Made by a program: the position numbers and the translations under genes. A stretch of 35,624 nt of DNA, taken from contig JANOHV010000265.1 of the NCBI GenBank assembly GCA_031406795.1, positions 1 through 35,624 on the forward strand, written 5' to 3'. Positions 23,683 through 32,018 of this stretch are shown in pieces. This DNA is from DATDCY01 sp031406795 [NCBI: Candidatus Rokuibacteriota bacterium] (GTDB lineage: Bacteria > JAUVQV01). Every line of letters begins with the position of its first letter. The first letter of the stretch is position 1. The notes below the pieces were generated by a model that worked only from the letters and a program-made list of their open reading frames with translations, was not told the origin of the DNA and did no database searches.

Positions 23683-24222
23683 TTACTCGTCCTGATAATC
23701 CACCACCGCCTCAAAAGACGCGCGCCGCAGCTTTCTGTTCAGCTCTCTGAAAGCCAACCTCGCCTCTTCCAGATTCTTGACGCATTCAACGTAGGGAACT
23801 TCACTTTCCTCGATAATGTCCCGGCCCTCCTTGTAAATCACCCGCTGGTAGGCTGAGCTCACAACCTGAGTGTGGAGCTCGCCGATCCTTTCGTTTATCG
23901 CCTTGCGAGCATCCAGGGCTTCGCTCAAATTCACGGCTTCACCGCCAAGGTCGATACGGCAATCGAAGTTGGCCTTCTGGATCGAGCTGTTGAGTTTGCG
24001 CCGCTTATATTCCAATTTCCTGAGCTGCTCGCGCGTCTCGGACACATCGAAGGTAGGGCTGGGACGCCGCATTCCCTCATCTTCTCTCGACAACATGAAT
24101 TTGTTCTTATTCTGTTTCGATTCAGGCAGGCAGTCTTTTAGAGTCTTGGTCCTGGCGTCGTACTCGGCCCGGAGTTCCAAGGCCTCGTACAAGTACAATC
24201 GTTTCTTGATAGCGTCGACCAT
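23683..24222 (-). CDS. DIP1984/septicolysin-like conserved protein (179 aa)
   Basis: A mostly helical, charged protein. The core EQLRKLEYKRRKLNSSIQKAN and EALDARKAINERIGELHTQV resembles the DIP1984 family (sometimes annotated septicolysin), whose members share the pattern of a long helix, an I-x-x-x-N turn and a second long helix with RRxxLxxRI-like spacing. No signal peptide, membrane helix or catalytic motif is seen, and its role is unknown. GAGGGGGG lies upstream of the ATG at 24222. Codon use is less GC-biased than in the EPS genes, in keeping with transfer. Recognition is from memory of the family pattern, so moderate. Confidence 0.55.
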   Translation of the reverse strand: MVDAIKKRLYLYEALELRAEYDARTKTLKDCLPESKQNKNKFMLSREDEGMRRPSPTFDVSETREQLRKLEYKRRKLNSSIQKANFDCRIDLGGEAVNLSEALDARKAINERIGELHTQVVSSAYQRVIYKEGRDIIEESEVPYVECVKNLEEARLAFRELNRKLRRASFEAVVDYQDE

Positions 24223-24324
24223 GTCAAATCCCCCCCCTCGCCGTGGAATGTGGCAAAAGCGACGTCGCTTCGAGAATCATAATGCCAGCAAAATCTCTTC
24301 GTGACCACGCTTTCATGCGATTCT

Positions 24325-24693
24325 TCAAACTGCCATCCCCGCCAGCGCGAAACGCTCCAGCATCCGGCGCGGCCACCACTTTTTCGTCCCCTCCAGAGTC
24401 AGGGCGGGCACGTCGTTGCGGACATAGGCGGTTGTGGTCACCACGTCGTACACGGGAGCCATGGTCACGGGCCCCTCGGGGGATGGGTACAGGACACCGA
24501 AATTTTTCAAGTGCGCATCGCCGTTCCTCACCATCACCGAAAGAACAAGCGAAGAAAAGAACTGCTCCCTGGCCGCCAGGAGATGCTCGCCGTGTATGAA
24601 GTCGCGAATGCTCTTCGCCACCCGCTCGTAGCTGCTGGTGTATTTTTGCGGCGTCCCCAAGGCCTGGAGGCTGCAAAAATCCTCAAAACCCAG
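24325..24693 (-). pseudogene. hipA: HipA-type kinase, C-terminal fragment
   Basis: The reading frame opens directly after the pemK stop with EDFCSLQALGTPQKYTSSYE and holds the HipA catalytic loop VMVRNGDAHLKNFGVLY and the metal-binding APVYDVVTT. HipA toxins are about 400-440 residues; here only about 120 remain. The N-terminal lobe with the ATP-binding loop is missing and the end (FALAGMAV) is earlier than normal. No start codon with a ribosome-binding site is seen and no hipB lies nearby. It is a broken gene, probably truncated when the Phd/PemK module or its neighbour arrived. Confidence 0.8.
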
Positions 24694-25053
24694 CTACAGT
24701 CCGAAAACGTCCCGCAGACCCAGCTTCACGCGCGCAAAATCCTCCGGATGGAGTGTCCCGAGAACGCGCTTGATCAGTGCCTTCTCGACGGCAAGAATAT
24801 TCGAGATCCGCGCCGTGCTGGGATGCTGCAGGCCGACAGCCTGCCAATGTTTCAGAGGATAGTCGCCGGCACCCGGACTGCGGTAGTAGCGCGGTTGGCT
24901 GCTGATAGGGACTACAATCACGTCCGCGATCTTGTCGTGGATCGCAACCACGCTCACCACGAGCGCCGGACGCGGCTTGGCTCCCCCCTGACCGGTAAAG
25001 GGGACGTTCACGACGACCACCTGACCGTGTCTACAGGTAGTCGTAGAGGGCAT
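24694..25053 (-). CDS. PemK/MazF-type endoribonuclease toxin
   Basis: A toxin of about 119 residues. GQVVVVNVPFTGQGGAKPRP is the typical MazF/PemK opening (the GxxxxxxFP-like strand and the KxRPxxV loop), followed by ALVVS and DVIVVPISSQ, which carries the conserved Ser/Thr region. This family cleaves mRNA. The ATG at 25053 overlaps the end of the antitoxin gene by 23 bases, the usual coupled arrangement, and GAAGAAG precedes it. It is followed without a gap by the hipA fragment. Confidence 0.85.
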   Translation of the reverse strand: MPSTTTCRHGQVVVVNVPFTGQGGAKPRPALVVSVVAIHDKIADVIVVPISSQPRYYRSPGAGDYPLKHWQAVGLQHPSTARISNILAVEKALIKRVLGTLHPEDFARVKLGLRDVFGL

Positions 25054-25258
25054 CTTCTTCGTTTTCCCATGCCCGAGCAAGCTTCCTCCCGGCAAGCTGC
25101 TTCCACTCCAACTCCTCAAGATCCTTCTCCGACAGTGGCTGAATGATGGCATAGGGCTTGCCGTGGTGAGTGACAACGATAGGCTCGCTGTTCTTCCGGG
25201 CTCGCGCAAGATATTCGGACAGCCCGTCCCTCACCTCCGCCACGCTCGCAAAACGCAT
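25031..25258 (-). CDS. Phd/YefM-type antitoxin
   Basis: A 75-residue antitoxin. The N-terminal part MRFASVAEVRDGLSEYLARA followed by EPIVVTHHGKPYAIIQPL is the Phd/YefM DNA-binding and dimerisation fold. The acidic C-terminus (ARAWENEEDALYDYL) is the segment expected to wrap the toxin. AAGGAG precedes the ATG. It forms a pair with the PemK-like toxin, which overlaps its 3' end, and probably represses the pair's own promoter in the 82-base gap before the receiver gene. Confidence 0.88.
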   Translation of the reverse strand: MRFASVAEVRDGLSEYLARARKNSEPIVVTHHGKPYAIIQPLSEKDLEELEWKQLAGRKLARAWENEEDALYDYL

Positions 25259-25340
25259 CGGGATTCTCCTTGTTATTGTCTAGCCAGAAGTATAGCCATA
25301 TCTTCGAGAAGCATCAAGAGCCTTCGCGGCCGGAAACCAC

Positions 25341-25811
25341 CTACCTCTTCCAGAAATACGCGAGCATAATCCCCAGAATCAGCCACAGCGGTATGGAAAC
25401 GGCGATGGTCCAGATAGCTCCCTTGGCGAAACGCAGCTTCGAGAGCAGGTGCTTCTTCTCGAGTCCCCGCTCCAGGGCGGCCCGGAACTTCTCCACCTCG
25501 ACCGGCTTCTCGACGTAGTCGTACGCCCCGAGGTTGATCGTCTCCACCGCGGTGGAGAGATCAGCATAACCCGTGATGACCATGACCACCGCATCGCGGT
25601 CGATCTTCTTCACCTCGCGGATGAACTCGATGCCACCCATGCGCGGCATCTTGAGGTCGGCGATCACGACGTCGAATTCCCCGTCGTGATACTTCGCGAG
25701 CCCATCCTGCCCGTCGACCGCCCGCTGTGAGGTGTGGCCGAGTTCCTTGACGATCCGACCCACCGCCGTCGCAAAACTGTCGTCATCGTCGATAATGAGT
25801 ACGGAACCCAT
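25341..25811 (-). CDS. Membrane-anchored stand-alone response regulator receiver, copy 2
   Basis: A 156-residue twin of the product of 16546-17016. The receiver is complete: acidic residues in IIDDDD, acceptor D52 in VIADLKMP, T80 in MVITGY and K102 in VEKPV. The membrane helix spans about 131-153 (AIWTIAVSIPLWLILGIML) and the chain ends YFWKR. Differences from copy 1 are mostly conservative and concentrate in 121-130, just before the helix, a possible specificity segment. It lies 33 bases downstream of the PrsK kinase, in the place where the DNA-binding regulator PrsR is normally found. PrsK is therefore its likely kinase. What the phosphorylated form does at the membrane is unknown. Confidence 0.88.
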   Translation of the reverse strand: MGSVLIIDDDDSFATAVGRIVKELGHTSQRAVDGQDGLAKYHDGEFDVVIADLKMPRMGGIEFIREVKKIDRDAVVMVITGYADLSTAVETINLGAYDYVEKPVEVEKFRAALERGLEKKHLLSKLRFAKGAIWTIAVSIPLWLILGIMLAYFWKR

Positions 25812-25844
25812 GCCGCGCCCCTCCCCCGTTGACTACCGCGCACA

Positions 25845-27917
25845 TTACGAGCAATCGACCGGAAAATAAACCGTAAAGATCGTGCCCTTCCCGACCTGGC
25901 TCTGTACGTCGATCCTGCCGCCGTGCGACTCCACGATCTGGCTGCACTGGTAGAGGCCGATGCCGAGACCGCCGTCCTTCGTCGTGCGAAACGGCCGGAA
26001 CAGGTGGTTCTTGAGAAAGTACTCGTTCATTCCGGAGCCGGTATCCGCCACGCTGACGAACGCCTTGCCGTCCTGCGTACCGGTCTTCACGCGAATCTCG
26101 CCCCTCTCGCCAACGGCGTCCGCCGCGTTGAGGATGAGGTTCAGCACGACCTTCCCGATCTCGGCGGCGTCACCGCATGCCCGGGCTTCCCGAACCTCGC
26201 AGGCCAGGTCGACCCCCGGCTTCAGGCCGTTGAACTTTCGGACCGTTTCCTGCGCGATGAGGCCGAGATCGACGACCTCCGCGTGCGACATCGCCAGCTT
26301 CGGCAGCGCTCGCAATTTCAGGATCAAGCCGTTCATCTTCGACACCGTGCTCTTGATCGATTTCAGCAGATCCCGCTGGAAATCCTCTTCGCCGATGTAC
26401 TTCTCGGCGTTTTCGAGCATCAGCGAGAAGGTGTAGGCGACGTTCTTCAGATCATGGACCACGAACGAGGAGACCTTCGCGATGGCGGCCATCTCCCCCG
26501 CTTCCGTGAGTTCGGCCGAGAGACGGTAGCTCATCAGCGAGAGGCCGGCCTGGCGGGCGAGCGTCTTCATCATGTCGAAATCCTCGAACGTCAGCTTCTC
26601 CCGCATCAGACGCTGGCGGAAGAGCACCACACCTTCGAGAAAGGCCGGGCTGACGATTGGTATCGCGAGCCAGGCGCCCGACTTCCGTAGGCACTCCAAC
26701 TCCTCAGGAGAAGGGCGGTACGCGGAGTCCTCGATGGTCAAGACCCGGTTGTTCTCGAGGAAATAGCGCCACAGCCCTTCGGACACCGGGAATACGGCGG
26801 GGAGATCGGCTTCCCGCTCGATGGTTGCGAGCGCGAGCGGAGCGCCTTTCCGGTTGTGAAGGTAGAGAGCCGTTCCCTCGATCCCGAACACGGCGCTGTA
26901 AGTCTGGACGATGACTTCGTTGACGTCCCGCGCGCTGCGGCAACGCGCGAGCCGCTCAGAAAACCGCAGCCATTCCTGGCGATAGTCGTACTTCTGCGCG
27001 TAGAAGTGCTTGTTGACGAAGACCTTGATCCGGCGCCGCACCTGTTCCGAGAAGAGCAGCAGCAGCAGCAGGATCGTCGAGACGATGAACACGAAGGTCC
27101 GCGCCTCGTCCGCGTACGGCAGTTCGAGATAGCGGATCCCGCTTCCCAGGGCGCCCAAGGCCACCAGATAGAGGCCGACGACCATCAGCGTCACGGAGCG
27201 ATAGGCGATGTAGCGCGAGACCACGATGCGGGCACCGCCCCCGCGGGCGAGCCGCGAGTAGCCGACAAGGACCGCGCCGAGGATGAACACCCCCGAGCGG
27301 ACGGGGATGAGGTTCATGTTGACGGACTTGTACAGCAACCCCTGGCTGAGATAGAAAACCAGCATCCCGAGAAGGGCGACGGCCCCGAAGAATTCATACT
27401 TGATCTTCCAGCGCCCGGCGCCCGAACTGCTCCCGAACGTGGCCTCGAGATTCACCAGCGCGGCGATGCAGTAGAGCATGATGCCCAGGTAGAACCAGTA
27501 GCCGGTCCGGCCGAGCATCAAGAGCCCGGTCTCGCGAAAGGAATCCCACTGGTAGAACTGCCCGATCGGGATGATGAGAATCGCGGCGGGGAACACCAGG
27601 CCGAGGGCCGAAATCACCGACCAGAAACGCGCCGACTTCCCGCTTGGCCGCTCCCTGGCGAACAAGAGACTGTAGGGCAGCGCGATGATCGGGATCAGCG
27701 ATTTCAAGAAGAGCACCACCGCCTTATGTCGGGTGGGGTCCGCCGCCGCAGCGATGGAGAACCGGTCGAAGATCTCCATGAGGGCGAGGACAAGGAATAA
27801 CGCCGCCAGCAGCAGATCGGATGACGAACGCCGCTTCAGGAGCAGCAGCGAACTCAGCCCGGCCAGGATAAGCGCGGATGCGAAGGAGAGGGTCATTCCC
27901 GCAAGCAGGTGCTCCAT
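25845..27917 (-). CDS. prsK: PrsK-type histidine kinase of the exosortase/EPS system
   Basis: A 690-residue membrane sensor kinase. The N-terminal 290 residues hold about eight membrane helices. A GAF-like domain follows (about 315-455), then a dimerisation domain with H488 in FVVHDLKNVAYTF and an ATPase domain (N-box NLILNAADAV at 593-602, G1 ADTGSGM at 624-630, G2 LGIGLYQC at 651-658). The HDLKN motif and the LYQC G2 box are typical of PrsK, the sensor found with exosortases. The ATG shares one base with the exosortase stop (TGATG), so the two are coupled. PrsK normally pairs with the sigma54 activator PrsR; none is present here. Confidence 0.92.
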   Translation of the reverse strand: MEHLLAGMTLSFASALILAGLSSLLLLKRRSSSDLLLAALFLVLALMEIFDRFSIAAAADPTRHKAVVLFLKSLIPIIALPYSLLFARERPSGKSARFWSVISALGLVFPAAILIIPIGQFYQWDSFRETGLLMLGRTGYWFYLGIMLYCIAALVNLEATFGSSSGAGRWKIKYEFFGAVALLGMLVFYLSQGLLYKSVNMNLIPVRSGVFILGAVLVGYSRLARGGGARIVVSRYIAYRSVTLMVVGLYLVALGALGSGIRYLELPYADEARTFVFIVSTILLLLLLFSEQVRRRIKVFVNKHFYAQKYDYRQEWLRFSERLARCRSARDVNEVIVQTYSAVFGIEGTALYLHNRKGAPLALATIEREADLPAVFPVSEGLWRYFLENNRVLTIEDSAYRPSPEELECLRKSGAWLAIPIVSPAFLEGVVLFRQRLMREKLTFEDFDMMKTLARQAGLSLMSYRLSAELTEAGEMAAIAKVSSFVVHDLKNVAYTFSLMLENAEKYIGEEDFQRDLLKSIKSTVSKMNGLILKLRALPKLAMSHAEVVDLGLIAQETVRKFNGLKPGVDLACEVREARACGDAAEIGKVVLNLILNAADAVGERGEIRVKTGTQDGKAFVSVADTGSGMNEYFLKNHLFRPFRTTKDGGLGIGLYQCSQIVESHGGRIDVQSQVGKGTIFTVYFPVDCS

Positions 27918-28849
27918 CAGCGTCCGTCAGGACTACCCGCGAGAGAGTCCGCCGGCCCCGAAACTGCCCCATCCCGTCGCGCCCGCGTTTCGGCTCGCCG
28001 GAGAAGCAGCAGGCTCCCCCCGAACAGCGCCAGCGTTATCAGGAAAAAGACAAACCCGCCGCTGCTGTGCAACCAGTGCCCGGTGAGAAAGCGCATGTCG
28101 ACATACTGAGCGAGGAGCGTCAGCGTCGCGATGCGGATCGCATTCTTCACCAGGGCGAGCGGGATGGTAATCAACACGAGCGTCGACCGGCTCCACCAGC
28201 GGTTGAGAAACAGCTTGGCCGCAACCGTCCCCGTGATCAGCAACGCCAGGCTGGAGCGGATGCTGCTGCACTCCGGCGCGATGTGCACGCTGACCCGCGC
28301 CAGGTGAAAGCTCAGCCCCTCCCGCAGATAGGATATCCCGAGAGACTTGAATATGAGGTCCGTCACTTCCGCCGACCCGTTCTGCAGGAACGGCACGATC
28401 TGATCGACAACCGCCTCCGGCAGCGGGATCATGAAAATCAGGAACGAGAGCGGAAAGAGTGCCTCCTTGAAGGCCCGGCTTCCGAAAAACAGGAGGAAGC
28501 CCCCGACGAACGTCACCCATGCCGAGAAGATGGAAAGAGTTAGTCCGCCCGGCTGGGCTAAAGCCGAACCTTGCAGCAATCCGAAACCGTACGCTACAAT
28601 CCCGACTGCGACTACCGCCACGCCAGCACCAAGAGCAGGTCTGATCGAGGAGAAAATGGTGCGCCGCTCTTGGAAAAGAAAATACGCGCTCACGAACGGG
28701 ATCAAAACCGTGTGGGAATACAGATCGCTGCGCCCAGACATCAGGACAAGCTCGCGCATGGCCGTGAAATAAACCGCCAGCCAGACCACCATGTACACAC
28801 CGAAGCCCCGCCACAGCTTGCTGGCGTTGATCATCTTGTCGTTATCCAT
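27917..28849 (-). CDS. Exosortase (transpeptidase-like membrane protease)
   Basis: A 310-residue protein with about eight membrane helices. The three catalytic residues are in their expected settings: C194 in APECSSIRSS, R239 in KNAIRIATL and H261 in HWLHSSGGF. SDLYSHTVLIPFVSAY near the N-terminus is a further family mark. Exosortases cut C-terminal sorting signals (PEP-CTERM and relatives) and pass the protein on to the cell surface. The usual partner EpsI (DUF3485), often fused or adjacent, is not here; prsK follows directly. No protein in the window carries a recognisable sorting tail. Subtype not resolved. The 5' end overlaps the divergent VanZ gene. Confidence 0.93.
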   Translation of the reverse strand: MDNDKMINASKLWRGFGVYMVVWLAVYFTAMRELVLMSGRSDLYSHTVLIPFVSAYFLFQERRTIFSSIRPALGAGVAVVAVGIVAYGFGLLQGSALAQPGGLTLSIFSAWVTFVGGFLLFFGSRAFKEALFPLSFLIFMIPLPEAVVDQIVPFLQNGSAEVTDLIFKSLGISYLREGLSFHLARVSVHIAPECSSIRSSLALLITGTVAAKLFLNRWWSRSTLVLITIPLALVKNAIRIATLTLLAQYVDMRFLTGHWLHSSGGFVFFLITLALFGGSLLLLRRAETRARRDGAVSGPADSLAGSPDGR

Positions 28850-29939
28850 GATGGTTGCCTGCCTCTGGCCCTTCGAGTTTCATCCGCACAACGATGTCGT
28901 GTATGTACCGGGTGAACAAGCTCTGCGTTTTTATGGCCTTGGCACTGCCTACAGCCGGGAGCCCTTCCCTTCTCTCCCAAGCTTGTCTCAATGTAATGAA
29001 CTCACCATAGAAATGACCATTAGGCCCGCGCGCATCTTCAATTCGGGTGTGCCCTGCATACTCTCCTTTGTTCCCGAGCAGGGTCCGCCGGCGCTGGTCA
29101 TAGGGGCCTGGAAGAAATCGCTTGTCGTCCGTCTCGGACGGCCGAACAATGCTGGCTGGAAGAAATACCGTGAAATCGGGATCGACAACGTCTTCGTCGC
29201 CGGCCAGACCGTACATCTGGCAATCTCCTTTGGTCCTCATGGCACCACAATCTTCGTGGACGGACGTTTCGGGCGCTTCTTTCCCGACGCATCTCTCAGT
29301 CCGGTTAAAACACCACTCGGCCGTCTTCTTCTCGGCAACTCATCCAAGGGGGGCAGTTTGTGGAAAGGCGACATCCTTGCGCTTGCCTTGTCCGATCGGG
29401 GCCTGGTGCCTACAGAAACAGCCACGGGTGCGGCGACAGGGGCACACCCCGATTACATAGTGTCTAATGGTAACCTCATCGCACACTACCGTCTCGACAA
29501 CATGAAGGGCAATCTCATTCCGAACACTTCCAGCCCAGGATATAACATCGTCATACCGCCGTTCTTCTCCCCGCTGCGTCGAACCGTTCTCGAGCCTCCA
29601 CGGTGGGGCGTACGGCTGTCATTTTCTTCCCTCCATGACATTGTTCTCAACATCCTGGGATTCATGCCCTTCGGTTTTATCGCAATGCTGTATGTCAGTT
29701 CGGCGGGAGTCATCCCCCCCCGCCTGCAGTCCTCGCTGGTTGTACTCGCAGGATTCCTACTCAGCCTGTCTGTCGAATTAATCCAGGTCTTCATCCCGAC
29801 ACGGAGTTCGACATTGACGGATCTCTCTACCAATACCCTCGGTTCCGCCCTCGGCGTTATCTTGTATGCTTTTGTCATCGCAGTTACCGCCCGGAACTCT
29901 GGAAGTCGGAAATTGTTGTTGAGACAATCGTGGTATTGA
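28791..29939 (+). CDS. LamG-VanZ membrane protein
   Basis: A 382-residue protein. An N-terminal helix (LLALIILSLSMMVACLWPF) is followed by a concanavalin/LamG-like domain (about 40-215, with WKKYREIGIDNV and TTIFVDGRFGRFF) and a C-terminal VanZ-like bundle with NILGFMPFGFIAM and the family segment ELIQVFIPTRSSTLTDLSTN. The fusion is seen in several exosortase loci; its function is not known, and recognition of surface sugars is one guess. The ATG at 28791 lies 59 bases inside the exosortase 5' end on the other strand; TTG 28818 is an alternative, but even that overlaps. No clear Shine-Dalgarno is seen. Confidence 0.8.
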   Translation: MYTPKPRHSLLALIILSLSMMVACLWPFEFHPHNDVVYVPGEQALRFYGLGTAYSREPFPSLPSLSQCNELTIEMTIRPARIFNSGVPCILSFVPEQGPPALVIGAWKKSLVVRLGRPNNAGWKKYREIGIDNVFVAGQTVHLAISFGPHGTTIFVDGRFGRFFPDASLSPVKTPLGRLLLGNSSKGGSLWKGDILALALSDRGLVPTETATGAATGAHPDYIVSNGNLIAHYRLDNMKGNLIPNTSSPGYNIVIPPFFSPLRRTVLEPPRWGVRLSFSSLHDIVLNILGFMPFGFIAMLYVSSAGVIPPRLQSSLVVLAGFLLSLSVELIQVFIPTRSSTLTDLSTNTLGSALGVILYAFVIAVTARNSGSRKLLLRQSWY

Positions 29940-29969
29940 AACCCGGATGCTCTCTCACTTCGAGGTGCA

Positions 29970-31259
29970 CTAGGGATGAGAGCGACCGCCATTGAGCGGC
30001 TTGCGGTAGCCTCGGGTCAGGATTCTCCTCGCAGTCCCCAGGAACGATCGCGCCTTTCCCCCGACGGGCAACTCCATCCAGTTGGAGAGCAGGGGGAAGC
30101 CCTCATAATCCGGGGTTGGCAGCCCGAATGCTTTCATGGCGGCAATACGTCCCCACACGGCTCTACGCTTGTTCAGGAGATTGATCTGCGATCCTTTGAT
30201 AATTTTTGGGTCAGCTTTCTCAAGATTTAGATATCCTGCTTTCAAGGCTGCCTGGAGAATCTCCCTACCTCGTTCGGTTCGCACCAACACCATCGATCTT
30301 CCAGGATCACCGCCTGACGGTTCACGGTACCAAGGATCACCGCAGGATATGTCAGCGAACTCGCTCGTGCCGTCAGGGCAAAGGGAGCAACGAAATGGCC
30401 TATATCTATTGAGAAAGCCCCATGACTCGGCATAGCTGAGGCTAGGAGAACGCCCATGTCCATTTCTGAGCCCAACCGAGAATAAACCAGGCCACCCCTT
30501 CCCGCGAAATCTGATATCCTGAACATCGTTTCTTGAGGTTTGCAACTTGTCCAGAAGATCCAACAAACCCTGCGTCGAAGGGGTACCCGCGCAGAAAATA
30601 CCAATCGCCAGCGTAATGGATTCTTTCAGACGCGTCCGCTGCATTTGAAGTTTTCGGAGTCCGTGCATGTCGCAGGGCTTTCCCACGAATGCGAAGGGTG
30701 AAGATGACTGCTCTGCCAACCCGAGCCCCTCACACGGAGATGCCGGGGAATACCGTGATCCGGTGTTTGACAAGAGTTCTGCGCGACTTCGGCTAACCAT
30801 AGTCCTGTTACGCCACGGCTCGCCCTGGTCTTTCCCGACGTGGAGGACTCCTTCGACAAGCCCCTGCTCGACACAGAACAAAGCTAGCGCGGTTGCAGCG
30901 CCTCCCGATGAACCCAAGAACCGTATCTCGGGGTCTGTAGCGTACCCTTCCCATATTTCCAGAAACGAGCCCCAAGATTTTCGAAAGCTTTGCGATGGAT
31001 CACCTTCATCGGATCCCTCATATGCTATACCCAACCCCGGACATGCACGAAGACACATTCCGCACCTGTTGCACCGCGAACCGTCGACAAGGGGTCGCAG
31101 GCCTTGATCGCAGATATCCTTCATCGTAATTGCCTTCTGATCGCACGACACAACGCACGCACCACAGCCAAGACAGAGCCGCCACTTCGCGACGTCGTCA
31201 ACTCTTGCTATCTTCTTGCAGCCCATTTGCAATGTCGACGAATCAACCTCGTTGGTCAT
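29970..31259 (-). CDS. Coenzyme F420 hydrogenase/dehydrogenase beta-subunit family protein
   Basis: A 429-residue FrhB-type iron-sulfur flavoprotein. Two 4Fe-4S sets are visible: C29, C32, C35, C39 in [11 protein letters not shown] and C63, C66, C69, C73 in [12 protein letters not shown]. The catalytic core includes [22 protein letters not shown] and the C-terminal [20 protein letters not shown], all typical of the family. In polysaccharide clusters such proteins are frequent and are suspected to reduce or modify sugars rather than use F420. The ATG overlaps the acyltransferase stop (ATGA), so it belongs to the wzx-acyltransferase unit. Confidence 0.9.
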   Translation of the reverse strand: MTNEVDSSTLQMGCKKIARVDDVAKWRLCLGCGACVVSCDQKAITMKDICDQGLRPLVDGSRCNRCGMCLRACPGLGIAYEGSDEGDPSQSFRKSWGSFLEIWEGYATDPEIRFLGSSGGAATALALFCVEQGLVEGVLHVGKDQGEPWRNRTMVSRSRAELLSNTGSRYSPASPCEGLGLAEQSSSPFAFVGKPCDMHGLRKLQMQRTRLKESITLAIGIFCAGTPSTQGLLDLLDKLQTSRNDVQDIRFRGKGWPGLFSVGLRNGHGRSPSLSYAESWGFLNRYRPFRCSLCPDGTSEFADISCGDPWYREPSGGDPGRSMVLVRTERGREILQAALKAGYLNLEKADPKIIKGSQINLLNKRRAVWGRIAAMKAFGLPTPDYEGFPLLSNWMELPVGGKARSFLGTARRILTRGYRKPLNGGRSHP

Positions 31260-32002
31260 AAACTACTCTCCTGCTCCGAGAACAACATCTTGATGCGTTC
31301 TTCGATTACAATGTCAGTAAAAAGGTGAAGATGCGGCAACAATTCAACGATATCGTAGTCCCACCACTTTGTCTTCTTAACCAAGGCTTGGAGTTCGACC
31401 GGGTAACGCCACCCTATAACTTTTGCCGGGTTGCCGACGACGATGGCAAACTCCGGCACGTCATGCGTCACGACAGCACCGGCACCAATAACAGCGCCGT
31501 CCGCAATCTTCCTGCAATTTGGAAGGAGAATCGCGTGCGCACCGACCCAGACATCGTTGCCAATTTCCAGTGGGTTGTCCTCGTCGCGGGCAATCGTGTC
31601 CGACGTCACTACACCACAATTGTAGTTGTAAAAGAAAGGATGGAGTGAAATCCGCGCCAGCGGATGATTGCGCCGAAATACGAGGAGTTGGGGCCCTAAC
31701 GATGTGTATCGGCCAATCCGTGTCCCCCGGGGGAGTCCTCCAGGCATAAGGCAAGGACCATAGGTGTATCGTCCAATATCGACACCGTGATGTTGCGAAA
31801 GAATGCGACGCAGGGTCCTCGAGTACATACCTCCCCCCTCCAACCAGAGGATCAATGGGGTGAGAAGACGCCGAATACTCTTGAGTGCATAGGGCAGCAA
31901 CAACAAGCGTGCGCTGTCAGAACGGCGTTCGACTGAGCGTAGCCTCTGCAGCGTGAACGACTCTCGTTCGACCCCCGATCCTACGCCACCATGTTCATTC
32001 AC
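31256..32002 (-). CDS. Left-handed beta-helix acyltransferase (CatB/Vat-like)
   Basis: An O- or N-acetyltransferase of about 248 residues with hexapeptide repeats: [28 protein letters not shown], then [16 protein letters not shown] and [14 protein letters not shown], ending [10 protein letters not shown]. The catalytic His is probably in [10 protein letters not shown]. It would add an acetyl group to a sugar of the repeat unit. The start is uncertain: GTG 32002 follows the wzx stop by 16 bases; TTG 32038 would overlap wzx. The region before residue 60 is not conserved in the family. Confidence 0.85.
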   Translation of the reverse strand: MNEHGGVGSGVERESFTLQRLRSVERRSDSARLLLLPYALKSIRRLLTPLILWLEGGGMYSRTLRRILSQHHGVDIGRYTYGPCLMPGGLPRGTRIGRYTSLGPQLLVFRRNHPLARISLHPFFYNYNCGVVTSDTIARDEDNPLEIGNDVWVGAHAILLPNCRKIADGAVIGAGAVVTHDVPEFAIVVGNPAKVIGWRYPVELQALVKKTKWWDYDIVELLPHLHLFTDIVIEERIKMLFSEQESSL

Positions 32003-32018
32003 AGCGCTACCGGGTCTT

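Noticed and set aside
23434-23856. Plus-strand frame of 140 codons as a transposase remnant
   Set aside because: Overlaps the better-supported DIP1984-like gene in antisense and shows no transposase motif.
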